From: Elysia marginata
Taxonomy: Eukaryota; Mollusca; Gastropoda; Plakobranchidae
Length of the DNA: 28,940 nt
Assembly (NCBI GenBank): GCA_019649035.1
Contig: BMAT01008468.1
Location: forward strand, 193,395-222,334
Direction: 5' to 3'
Made by a program: the position numbers and the translations under genes. Under the pieces are notes generated by a model. That model searched no databases. It saw only the letters and a program-made list of their open reading frames with translations, and was not told the DNA's origin. Below are positions 10,441-19,961 of this stretch, piece after piece (positions within the stretch are counted from its first letter, which is position 1; each line of letters begins with the position of its first letter).

Positions 10441-10956
10441 TTCTTGATAAAATACATAGTAAGAATTAAGTTTGTAGGTAAAATACATAATTATTGGCGA
10501 ATCAAGTTTGTAGAGAATTTCATATTGGCAAATCTAATTTGTAGAAAAAAACATATTGGCGAACTCTACGATAAATTCTGAAGAATCTAAATTCTGCATA
10601 CAAGAAAGACTAATGAAATGATTGATTCCTGTATATGACTTCAACTTGTGAATACAATACATACTGACGGCTTCAGCTTGTGAATACAAAATATGCTGGT
10701 GACTTAACTTGTGGATACAAAACATAATGACGACTTCAGCTTGTGGATACTGACGACTTCAGTTTGTGGATATAATACATGCTGGCAGATCTAGCTTCTA
10801 GATTCAATACTTAATGACGAGTGTAATTCCTGGATACAACACATGTTGAGGAATCTAACTTCTGGATACAATAAATCTAACTTTTGGATTCAGTGCATAT
10901 TGAAGAGTCTCTTTAGTGGATACAATACATTCTGACGACTCTAACGTGTGGATATA
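10441..10956. repeat. decayed 31-33 bp minisatellite, about 15 copies
   Basis: Successive units begin CTTGTGGATACAA or a variant and end near TGACGACTTCAG, repeated roughly every 31-33 bp. Central copies (10640-10780) are most alike and outer ones more diverged. At least two copies carry an internal deletion of about 9-10 bp. The array ends about 115 bp upstream of the candidate signal-peptide ATG at 11072, so it may lie in or next to that gene's promoter. The 63-residue minus frame at 10534-10725 is a shadow of the array. Confidence 0.8.
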
Positions 10957-11071
10957 CACCGAGGACAGTCACAGTGTTACGGTAGGCCTTGAGTGTGATA
11001 TCTGAAGCTTTCCATTCAACTTCGGGGCAGCGTTACCCTAGCTGGCCCATCACGCACGGCTCATCAGCATT

Positions 11072-11138
11072 ATGGATATAAGACAGAGCTGGATGCACTC
11101 AACTCTTGCCTGGCTGCACGTGCTGGCGGTGATACAGG
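11072..11138 (+). CDS. candidate first coding exon with a signal peptide (partial gene)
   Basis: An ATG with G at +4 opens a 22-codon frame that ends at a consensus donor (CAGG|GTGAGT, intron from 11139). Unspliced, the frame stops two codons later, so splicing would be required. The peptide starts MDIRQSW and continues into STLAWLHVLAVIQ: a short basic/polar n-region followed by a moderately hydrophobic core, the layout of a secretory signal peptide. The intron is phase 1, the usual phase after signal-peptide exons of extracellular proteins. Upstream sequence from 10957 is GC-richer and could be 5' UTR. The mature protein is unknown; one possible next exon is at 12789-12822. Confidence 0.45.
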
Positions 11139-11161
11139 GTGAGTAAAATTATCCCTCTCAG

Positions 11162-11211
11162 AGAGATAGATAGATAGATGCATAGATAGATAGATTTATA
11201 GATATAAATAG
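11162..11211. repeat. (GATA)n-like microsatellite
   Basis: Interrupted GATA units lie just inside the intron that follows the candidate signal-peptide exon. Confidence 0.85.
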
Positions 11212-11424
11212 ACAGACACGCAACGAGGAGCTGTTTTAGATATGGAAACATGATGTTGAAATATACGAAATGAACGTGAGCCTGAGAATTACTCTCCGTT
11301 CATAATTTAATAGAAATATTATTGATTGCTCAGAATTGAAGAAAAGCTAAATGAAAATTTTTTTTCATGTTAGCATCGGCAAATCTATGTGAAAAATCTT
11401 TGCTTCCGAGACTCGGCTTTTGAT

Positions 11425-11515
11425 AAGATTAAAATGTAATTGTTTCGCCGCCTCTTTTACTACACAATCGATACAGCAGTCCTCATACTCACGAAACAAA
11501 GAAGAGTCAGCGTAC
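11425..11515 (-). repeat. dispersed repeat copy B
   Basis: The partner of the segment at 813-905, sharing ACACAATCGAT (11462-11472) and imperfect flanks. The minus frame at 11365-11637 is open across it, but the downstream part is purine-rich low complexity. It lies within the presumed first intron of the signal-peptide gene. Confidence 0.4.
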
Positions 11516-11639
11516 AATAGACTCAGAAAAAAAGGAAGGTAAGAAAAAGGCAAGGGAAAGAGAGTGAATCGTCGCACGAGGATATCAAAACAAATAGAGA
11601 GAGAAAGAGAATCTGATAGTAAAAACAATGTAGTCAATG

Positions 11640-12540
11640 ATATGAAATTAAAACATTTGGTTAGTCAACTATTAGATAGCCCTTGATGCCCCAAGGTGTA
11701 CTAGTTATAGACAATCGTGCTCTTATTCTTAACGGTGCCCTGAGATTTAAAATATGTTGATCCCACCATCTTCATTAGATCACAAATTGCATCGTTTGAC
11801 TGCTAAGAAATAACATAGCACGAGACAGCAAGCTTTGTGGGAGGATTCCATCCAGTCTGAGTTAGACAGCCCTAGAGTTTTGTGTTTTAAACGTCTCTGA
11901 GATCCGTGATCTAAAGAAGCCTAATATCTACTAGATAAAGCCTTGAAAGTAAAAGAAAATTCATGCTACACTCTACACCGTAGCCAGTAGGCGCTGGTCA
12001 CTCTACTTCAGTGGTCATTGCCGGCACTTGTCTGTGAGGAGATCTAGAGAACGCATACTATAGCTTCTCGCGCAACCTCTTGCAGGAATTGTTTGCACTC
12101 ACCTGATGCTAAATACCGTGTCAATCGACATACGGAATGGTCTAAAGGTGTTTGCATTAATAGAAAAAAAACTGCATTGACAAAAAATGAGGCAGTAAGA
12201 GTACTGGGACTTGGTGCATTTGAACCACATGTTGTCGGACAAGATTGATAGCCGTTGTAATATTAGCTGAAACTTGTTTAATAACAAACACTGTAGGTTA
12301 CTTTGACCATCTTATTTTTCAAAGTCAATGCCAATTGGACTAAATGATTATGAATTAATCTTTAATACAGTGATTTTTCGTATGTTTTTATACTTAGGTA
12401 GGTTTTTTTAATAAAGGATCGAAAACACCTATGTCTTAAAAAGCCACGTCTTTGTAAAGGGATTAGATTTGCCTAGACAAAAGCAGGACACAAAAAGCAC
12501 TTGTTGGTGTCCTCGGACATCAGGCGAAGCAACACGCCAA
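11640..12540. other. sequence without a supported gene
   Basis: No gene is supported on either strand. A good minus-strand donor (CAG|GTGAGT, reading down from about 12104) closes a minus frame at 12099-12287. The upstream acceptor is weak and the translation is featureless, so I treat it as chance. If the signal-peptide gene is real, this would be its intron. Confidence 0.45.
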
Positions 12541-12554
12541 GCTAGTGTAAGCTT

Positions 12555-12716
12555 TGTCCTCAGTTCCAGAATTCAGCTGATTGGGTTAGATTCTAACCGC
12601 TGATTCCGCCACGTTTCGATTCTTCTATCATTTCCTGTTCCCTAAGCGTATTTCGAGTGTATTGTCAGCCCCTGTGTGATGTGAGGCATGCGTCCTTGTC
12701 ACTGCGCCAAACCCGC
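12555..12716 (-). mobile_element. degraded tRNA-derived SINE-like sequence
   Basis: On the minus strand from 12716 the sequence starts GCGGGTTTGGCGCAGTGAC, a good tRNA 5' half with an A box (TGGCGCAGTG). About 71 nt later it reads ACTCGAAAT, a decayed B box. A second A-box-like segment (TGGCGGAATCAGCGGTTAG) lies further along, near 12615-12590, suggesting a dimeric head or a body with tRNA similarity. It cannot be a functional tRNA gene. The family is unknown to me. Confidence 0.4.
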
Positions 12717-12788
12717 TAAGTGATTTGGCCTGGTCTTAGCCAAGTGGGGTCATGTTGGGATTCACACTTAACACAATTATCTTTGTAG

Positions 12789-12822
12789 AGAGACCGGTGG
12801 ATGGGTCAGGGTATCAGAACCC
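12789..12822 (+). CDS. possible exon fragment ending at the assembly gap
   Basis: An acceptor (ATCTTTGTAG, with a branch-like CTTAAC about 20 nt upstream) precedes 34 nt that stay open until the N run. Joined in phase 1 to the exon at 11072-11138 it would read ERPVDGSGYQNP. A DG-x-x-x-N-x-x-P pattern near a mature N-terminus recalls animal haem peroxidase domains (Duox/peroxidasin type), but 12 residues are far too few to claim a family. All three frames are open over so short a span. Treat this as a hypothesis. Confidence 0.2.
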
Positions 12823-12871
12823 NNNNNNNNNNNNNNNNNNNNNNNNNNNNNNNNNNNNNNNNNNNNNNNNN
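12823..12871. other. assembly gap (49 N)
   Basis: An unresolved run of N. Its true length may differ from 49. An open frame drawn through it at 12752-12958 is meaningless. Confidence 0.99.
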
Positions 12872-12968
12872 GCCAATATATTGTCTTGTGTTGAAGCTAG
12901 ACCTAAGTCAGTGACCAAGCTAAAAGGAAACAATCTAGTAGCACAAGTGTTTCTTTGATCTTTTTCAG

Positions 12969-13620
12969 TTTTAAGGTATAAAAAATTAGGACATAAGGGA
13001 TCACAGAAAGCGCCTAAAAACTATTTGCCAGCCGAACCAAAATGCAAAGTGAAATATAAAGAGATTGAGACACCGTATGACGATGCAGTGTTAAAGTTGA
13101 ACCTGTTAAGTACATGAAGAAAACTATGTCGACACTGATTCGCGATGATCACTGAAGACATACTGCATGATGACTAGCCAGCTCACACCTATCTTCTTTG
13201 AGTTAAACCACCGCAGTAAAATTGACCATCACCCAGCCCAAACTATACAGACTGGGATAAGTTATTGATCGATAGTATTGGAGCTTCAGTAAAAACTTAA
13301 ATAGGATTAATTTGTAACACCTTTTCAAACTGATTAGCTTTCCCAAACCTGATCAAGATGTAATTCAAATTGTAGGAATTGTGTGTCATTATGTGGTCAC
13401 GAAGGGTTGTTTGTTTGACATAGTACTTGAAGTCTCTTAACATTCCACTTTCAAACAGAAGTGAGGCGAGCAGAGCGCCTTGGTGTACTCTACAGGTCTA
13501 TCAGTTACAAGATAGGCTGCCCGTCAACACAGACTTCACCATCAAAAACGTAATCCAGCTGGTGCATAAGAGTTGTACTCATCTCACTTCATCAGGGCAA
13601 ATTAGGCGCTAGTCGCCGGA
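12969..13620. other. possibly decayed coding remnant or unique sequence
   Basis: A strong acceptor-like sequence (CTTTTTCAG, exon from 12969) is followed by about 48 open codons in phase 1 to a stop at 13115. They are Lys/Glu-rich and include the string KVKYKEIETPYDD. No convincing donor follows, and other open pieces at 13427-13612 lie in a different frame. This could be an eroded transposon ORF or chance. I recognise no domain. Confidence 0.2.
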
Positions 13621-13974
13621 AGTGGTAGAGCTATGTAAAACTAAAATGCGCAATTAATAACTTTGTAAATTATTTAAAGTTAAAACAACCTCAAGGTAAA
13701 GAAAATCCAGTTTCAGTTTTTCAAAATCCTAAAATGCTTAAAGTACACTTTTTAAGTAGAAGTTGTCAAGAAGTACACCATTTGATCTGTGTATTAGTTT
13801 GATTTATATTGGCTACCTTCCTTTTGAAATTTTTGTATAGATAGGACAAAGCCGAATTCGCAGCTAATGTACCGTTTTGCCGTGATGTATTAGGAGCTTG
13901 ACAATGTGTAATATTGTATCCCAACTCGATGGTTTGGCCTCTGCAAAGCCGGCCTAGATTAATAAGAATGATCA

Positions 13975-14165
13975 TGAAAAAGAGAAAATGAAGAAAAAGA
14001 AGAAGAAGATGATGTTTGTGATGATAATGATGATGATGATGATGATGATAATGATGGAGAAGAAGAAGAAGAAGAAGAAGAAGAAGAAGAAGAAGAAGAA
14101 GAAGAAGAAGAAGAAGAAGAAGAAGAAGAAGAAGAAGAAGAAAAGGAAGATGTAGAAGAACAACA
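13975..14165. repeat. (GAA)n / (GAT)n tract
   Basis: GAT units (about 14020-14050) pass into nearly pure GAA units (14057-14145) with GAA-rich flanks. It is the complementary orientation of the TTC tract at 3518-3661. Minus-strand frames over it are poly-Ser or poly-Phe artefacts. Confidence 0.95.
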
Positions 14166-14404
14166 AAATGAATTTATAGAGCTTCTGAAATACAATCAGT
14201 GTGCGGCGGCGATAATGCAGAAGAATGTTGTATTTTAAATAAATAGATTACAGTAAAAAATGTTTCATGAGTGAGAAATTGGTGTTATCTTCTCGTTTAC
14301 ACCCAATGGAGGTGTTAACACGAGCCGACGCCCAGGCCTAGATTTACTCTCTCAGTCTCGGCGAGAAAAAAAGTTCTGAAAAGCTTGTGGTTCACTCGTT
14401 TACG

Positions 14405-14420
14405 GCGGGGGCGTTTATAA
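14405..14420 (+). promoter_or_regulatory. EGR-like GC box next to a TATA-like element
   Basis: GCGGGGGCG (14405-14413) matches the established EGR1 zinc-finger site and is followed directly by TTTATAA (14414-14420). An ATG 46 bp downstream (14466) opens only 16 codons, so any transcript would probably be non-coding or spliced. GC content rises locally (14290-14490). Chance occurrence is possible. Confidence 0.25.
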
Positions 14421-14519
14421 CCCGTGCTCACTGCGGGTTTAGTTTTTATAGTAGAGGTTGCATACATGTGCAGCAACACCCGGGGAGAACATCGAGATGA
14501 AAGAAAAAGAATATAAAAT

Positions 14520-15950
14520 AATCTGAGAAGTGCTGCGTACTAAACGCTTAGACACGCAGTTAACACGTTTGCTGATAAATAATGTCACTGAAGAGCTAAG
14601 AGCTTAACTTTTTGCACTCGCATTCGGCTTTAGAGAACAAGTTTTCTTTTTTTAAATGCTTGAGGGAGGAGGCAAGAAGAATGATTGAAACAATGATACG
14701 ATGAAGGTAAGAGTAATCTCGTTAGTCATGGGACATATAACTGCTAGGGAAACTGTCGACTTATGGCGTTTCTGACGGATACAGCGAGGTGGAGATACAT
14801 ACTTTAGATAGCTTGAAGTGTACCTATAGATAAAATGAGGAACAATAAGGAGGAAAACGGGTGATAATATCAGTCAAATTTTTAACTGCTACTTAAAATG
14901 AACGAAGACTGACACGAACCGAAGACTGAAACGAACCATTGAATGAATTGTTAATAGAACCTGGGTCGTTAGCGAGAGAGTACACCGTCATTGAGTGAGC
15001 ACAAAGAAAAGTGGACATGAAAATTGAGCAGAAAGACATAGGCTATAAATGCTTGACCTCTAAAAGTCAGTGTAAAAAGACTGTACAATAAGGGAGGCAA
15101 ACATAATACAGTTAATATGATACCCATTGTTGTAAAATCATTACAAATGAAAGGCGATAGAGAACTGTATTAATTGTTGAAGTTTTTGTATAATGCGTTT
15201 TCTTGCAATCTATGCTCTAACATTGCTGAGTAAAGTGAGTACGATTTTGCATCTTGATATAAAAGCAAGTGGGCGAGAGTAAAGTGAAGGTATTGACTTC
15301 GGCGCATGTCAAGACACATATTGACCTGATTAATGTCGAGAGATTTTCTTTCCTCAATTAACTTAAAGCTCAGTGAAACTTTTGGTCTGCCTTCTTGCAT
15401 GTTTTAACATTCATAAATAATAATGTATTTGCCCTTTTTTCGGAATTATTCTGTATCGCCTTTTTAATGAAGTGCAAACTATTTCAGGAATGTGGACAAA
15501 AATATTCAAACTTGGGAAAATGCGGCGTCAATCTCAATCAGGAGCCGCTAAAACTGACATATCCAGAGAAAGTCCTTTGCCAACCATTTCGTTAAAGGCG
15601 AGTCTTGAGCCATAGACAGCACAAACTCCAGACTTAAATCGCGAGGATAGGACAAAAATGCAAAGCCAGGGATTATGTAGAACGTCGAGTAAGGAATACA
15701 TTTATAATGAAAGGAAAATGCGAACCTTTAAACAGGCTGGACGGATGACAAAGAAAGATAGATGAGAAATAAATAATTGATAAACAGAACTAAATTAGAA
15801 GAGGTTGATTGACGGAGAGAAGAAGGGGGAGAAGATAAAAAGAAAAATAGACAGACAAAGCAAATAGATCTAGAAACAAGTAATAGACACAGAGAGACAA
15901 AGACTGACGCACAAACAGCCTGGGACAAGGAGATAAAGATAGATATAGAG
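14520..15950. other. sequence without a supported gene
   Basis: AT-rich and A/G-rich unique sequence. Open frames at 15170-15400 (minus) and 15395-15595 (plus) have ordinary-looking but unrecognised translations, and I found no good splice signals around them. Nothing is supported. Confidence 0.45.
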
Positions 15951-16500
15951 AGAGAGTAGATCAAGAGAGACAGAGAGATCGTGAAATCTTAAAGGTAAAA
16001 GAAAGGGACCCACAGACAGATGTTTTCATTAGTAAATGAAAGTGACATAGAGGCGTCCATAAAGAGAGAGAAAGATAACACAAAGAAGGAATGTAATAAA
16101 CAGCAGCAGTGGAAACTGTAGGACATAAAATATTCCAACGCTTAAAACATGTGATAATTATCAGAGAGATTTCTGGATTTATTCCAAACAATCTAGAAAC
16201 TGATTTCTCTCACATTACAGGTTTTTATGGCTATAGAAAAAAGCTTTTTCTTGTCTGGGTGTTTTTCTCAGTGTTTGGCGCAATGGGATGGAAATCGTTG
16301 TCTCCTTCGCCTTCCCCCAACCTCCCATGTTGACCATTCCTCAACTTTTTTTTCTTTACCCTTTTGCTTTTTTCTACCTCTGCCTTCCTGTAGATTTTAC
16401 TTCCTCTGTTTCTGTACTTTCTCTCAATCTCCTACATCTCTTTCCTCTTGCTATGCCTGAAGTTCTCTCTTCCTCTACCTGATTAATTTTCTTTTAGTTT
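15951..16500. other. sequence with one good acceptor but no supported exon
   Basis: A strong acceptor-like sequence (TTTCTCTCACATTACAG) ends near 16221. It is followed by a frame that includes KKLFLVWVFFSVFGAMGWK, a membrane-segment-like string, but the frame then runs into proline/serine low complexity with no clear donor. I do not call a gene. Confidence 0.35.
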
Positions 16501-16539
16501 CTAAGCTTGTAGGTTTCTTTGATAGTTTTCTCTATTTAC

Positions 16540-16735
16540 CCTCCAAGTTTAACTCTCTCTCTTTTTCCTTTTCCCTCCCTCTCTTTGTCTATCTCTCTCT
16601 CTCCATTTCTGTCTTTCTCTTTTTATCCCGCAATCTCTTTTGTCTGTCTGTCTATCTCTCCCTCTGTCTGGCTCTCTCCCTCTATCTCTCTCTCTCTCTC
16701 TCTCTCTGTTTCTGATATTGTCTCTCCGTCTCTAT
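16540..16735. repeat. CT-rich microsatellite
   Basis: Imperfect CT/TCTG/TCTA units with a purer CT core near 16678-16707. The open frames are Ser/Leu-rich shadows. Confidence 0.9.
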
Positions 16736-16739
16736 CTGA

Positions 16740-17660
16740 CAATTTGTTTTATTTCTTTTTTCATGGCTGTACATGTACGATAAGGTTTTACTATCACAAT
16801 GCTCGTTTCAGCTGGGTGACCTGAGGAGTTATCGAGGTACTTGTATCACATTCGTACAGAGTTTATTCTCTTCACAGATTGACAGCAACTTAATTTCTTT
16901 GCCGGTATTCTTCGACTCATTTCAGGCTGCTCTAGGATAGACCAGTGGCCACAATTCTCAACATACTGGAATCGCGTTCTTAGTAGAGAACATAAAGTTA
17001 TAAATGACATATCAAGGGAGTACTTTAGCTTCGCTTTGTCAAAACTCGCATAAAAAGCCCTCAAAACGATGATAGTTTAGATAGGTAAGAATGACGCAAT
17101 ACTTATGACAAGCATTTAATTCTTTGAACTAGAATTACGGTGATTGTAAAAAAAATTCTTTATATCTTTATTAGACACAATCGTATAAAAAGAGGGTTAA
17201 AGAGGGAGATATACTTAAGAGACGGAGGAAAGCAAGAAAAAAGGAAGCACTTGGATTTGAACATAGAAGCAGACACGCGCAGACAGGTAAAACCGACAGA
17301 CAAAGAACAAGGGGGATAAAACAGAATCAAACAAAATAATGATTGATGGGACTTTGATATCAACTTTTTGCTTCTCGAGCTGTCGTTGTGGACATATGTA
17401 ATGTTTTTGTGGGCAAAAGCTACAAGATTGATAAAATATCTTAACTTGTTTGCAGCAAGTTAGATTATGTGGTGGTTGAATTATTATACTTACTGGTTGT
17501 TGATCGTATTCTTACATGAGCCTGGCATTTTTATTACACCTACTGATTGTCGAATGTTTTGACATATGAGCCGGACATTTTAGCCCTATTGGTTTTGTTA
17601 GTATAAAGTTCCTCTAATCAATTTAGACGAGCTAAAGTAGTTGCAGGCTAAGGATTTGAA
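16740..17660. other. sequence without a supported gene
   Basis: Unique AT-rich sequence. Minus-strand frames at 16846-17064 and 17160-17363 lack recognisable domains or convincing splice sites. I see nothing else. Confidence 0.45.
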
Positions 17661-17663
17661 CGT

Positions 17664-17957
17664 GGCGTCTTGATCTAGTGATAGACACTCGGATCTCCTA
17701 CCGATAGGTCTGGGGTTCGAGTCCTGCTTCGGTAGGTCGACGTTTAGTCTTCGAGAAAAGCTGTTAATTTACAGGCATTTCTTCGCCCCACTCGTGTGTT
17801 AAAGGAGTACCCAACTATAGGGCAATAAAAGATATTGTCAGTATTCTTTAATAGCTGCTCCTCTGTACGTTCTGAAGGTAATTTGGTTGGTAATAGCCTG
17901 GCGGATGACCCATGCTCTAATAGCATTTTGGTGTATTAAGTTTTATATAAAACCCTC
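17664..17957 (+). mobile_element. second tRNA-derived SINE, different family
   Basis: A B box (GGTTCGAGTCC, 17714-17724) and a degenerate A box (TTGATCTAGTGATAG, near 17670-17684) mark a tRNA-like head of about 73 nt. About 220 bp of body follows, ending near an AT-rich stretch (TTTTATATAAAA, 17941-17952). Its body differs from that of the SINE at 3065-3405, so it is a separate family or a much diverged relative. The minus frame at 17744-17926 is its shadow. Target-site duplications were not evident. Confidence 0.6.
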
Positions 17958-17959
17958 TT

Positions 17960-18445
17960 CACTTTTTATTTAAAATGTTGAGGCTGTTCGTGGGTGAGGT
18001 GTGTTTTCATGTAAGCAATCCTAATAGTAACAGCCACAGGGAACCATGCACAGTCATGCTAAAGTACTCACTGTTGCCCGCGTGATAAAATGCTCACAAA
18101 AGATCAGTTTCACGGGAGATAATTAGTAACGGTAGAACAAAAACCATGGTAAACAAGGGGGAGAACTGATGGCCTGAGACAAAACTTGGGCGATTAGAAT
18201 CTGGATCTAGAACAGTCAGGCCAGATGGTAAAGGTAACTTCTGGGATGTATCTTCAAGGTCAATTGATATCTAAACAGGTCTTAATGGTGCGATCACGAT
18301 TTGCTAATAAGCTTTTTCCATTTGTTTTGGACATTCTCGTCTCGAATACTAGGCGTATTTGGTTTTGAATTTTATTTCATATCACTTCAGTTAGAGAACG
18401 TTATCCAATAGTAATATTCAGCCCCTGGTCTAGCCGAGTGAAAAC
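17960..18445. other. sequence without a supported gene
   Basis: No simple repeat, transposon end or coding frame recognised between the SINE and the 23-bp array. Confidence 0.45.
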
Positions 18446-18447
18446 AA

Positions 18448-18606
18448 GGTCATCTGTAGTATTGCACTAGATCATCTGGGGTTATTGTACTAGATTATCT
18501 GTAGTTATTTTACTAGATCATCTGTAGTCATTGTACTAGATCGTCTGTAGTTATTGTACCAGATCATCTGTACTAGACCATGTGTAGTCATTGCACTAGA
18601 TCATTT
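18448..18606. repeat. 23-bp minisatellite, about 7 copies
   Basis: Units of about 23 bp contain the core ACTAGATCATCTGTAGT followed by TATTGT or CATTGT. Two units are shortened, at the 5' end and near 18562-18575. Copies differ at one to three positions. Every unit carries a GATC, so the array would be conspicuous in a Southern digest. No coding or regulatory role is visible. Confidence 0.9.
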
Positions 18607-18609
18607 ACG

Positions 18610-19330
18610 AGTATATTTATTGTATGAGCCTCGATATGATGTTTGTTAAACCGCTTTGTTCTAGGACTGCGATATTTTATTAAATGTTTTTTTGTCTTTA
18701 CTGTGGTTGAAACGAGCTGATTATAACAGCTATGTAACCCAACGAATCTCGGAGGTTATCTTACATTGCCGGCTGAATAAATGAAGTCATTGTGTCCGAA
18801 CGAATCTAAAAGGCCATTAGAATCGTATGAAAGCTTGCTATTACAACCCTTTAAATCACCATCGTATATTATTTTAAGTCCTGGTAAACTTATTAGAGCT
18901 GGGTTGTGATTGAAAGATAAAGAAAAGAACTTCCCGTTATCAAATCCACCAAACAGGGCGTTGGCAGGTTCTGGCGGCTCATGACCACAATATACCGAGT
19001 CATAATAATTATCATTTTATTACGTTTTTATGTTCTGGTGTTTTTACGCCAAACCATAGCCGTGTGCTCTCAAAGAAATTGCCTACATTTATGCCACTGC
19101 AATGCGTTTTTTATCGCCATGCATAGAACCAAGGTGATTGTTGAAACTCTGAAGATAAAAGAAATAATTTCAAGGTCTCTTATTGTTACACTATTTTCCC
19201 ATCAATTCACAAACTCACTCATCAAGGACGCGTTGAGCGATGTGTTGATATCAGTTGTTATTATGTCTACACATTGATCATCATTTCCTAGACAACCGGG
19301 GCTAGGGTGTCGAGGTTAAGGAAACTGAAG
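18610..19330. other. sequence without a supported gene
   Basis: A 98-residue plus frame (18981-19277) starts with an Ile/Leu-rich stretch but has no recognised domain and no supporting splice or promoter signal. I leave it uncalled. Confidence 0.4.
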
Positions 19331-19341
19331 ATTTTAACAAT

Positions 19342-19485
19342 ATGTTGTTTGTACATGTATTGGTTCCACAGTTCATCTTTCCCCATTGTTCCGTAGAGAG
19401 CTGTATATTCCGGGGTACTCCATCGGGGTTATTGGATTGCTGCCAACGAACTTATTCCTTACAGGTACAAGTTTTCAAAAATTAA
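19342..19485 (+). CDS. tentative small cysteine-containing ORF or exon
   Basis: A 47-codon frame from ATG 19342 to a stop near 19485 has a hydrophobic start (MLFVHVLVPQFIF) and four cysteines in a C-x4-C-x11-CC pattern. Within it, 19372-19464 is flanked by an acceptor (TTGGTTCCACAG) and a weaker donor (CAG|GTACAA), giving a 93-nt exon-like unit. A second frame is also open over the same 93 nt in phase 1-1. It could be a small secreted peptide, an internal exon or chance; 47 codons is not significant alone. No homologous family recognised. Confidence 0.15.
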   Translation: MLFVHVLVPQFIFPHCSVESCIFRGTPSGLLDCCQRTYSLQVQVFKN

Positions 19486-19905
19486 AATTTTCTAAATGTT
19501 TTCCAGATTAAATAACGAATAACTCAAGGCATAAATTACCTAAGTTTGAAAAACTCGCCTTGAGAGACTGCGTTCAACAATGGAATTGTAAGCCATGTTG
19601 TTAAAACAAATGGGAATGGGGGAGTTAAATCTTTACCTGGGTGAGCAGGAAAGCGACAGATTGTGCGAGGGGGGCAAGTCTTACACACATCCCAGTGCAA
19701 GCTTGATTAGGAGAATAAAAAAAAATTAAAAGAGAGAAAATGAGATAAGGTGAAGACTTGGAGAACTACACTTAACCGATGTGATTTGTGGAGTGTCATA
19801 ATTATGCTACCGACATGGCGTCAGCCGTATCTTGGCTAAGAGCTATTGAAACTGTTCAGACATTGAAATCTATGTAGTACAGACTTTTGTAAGGTACTGG
19901 ATATA
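19486..19905. other. sequence without a supported gene
   Basis: Unique sequence leading to the GA repeat. A 20-codon frame from an ATG in good context (19815) is noted among the rejected items. Confidence 0.45.
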
Positions 19906-19907
19906 TT

Positions 19908-19919
19908 CGAGAGAGCGAG

Positions 19920-19960
<41 letters not shown>
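19908..19960. repeat. (GA)n microsatellite
   Basis: About 19 uninterrupted GA units preceded by GAGC-type imperfect units. Confidence 0.95.

Positions 19961-19961
<1 letters not shown>

Noticed and set aside
12752..12958. ORF spanning the N run
   Set aside because: Translation through unknown bases is meaningless; only the 34 nt before the gap are discussed as a possible exon.
19815..19877. 20-codon frame from an ATG in good context, MASAVSWLRAIETVQTLKSM
   Set aside because: It stops without a donor and has no upstream promoter-like sequence; frames of this size are expected by chance.
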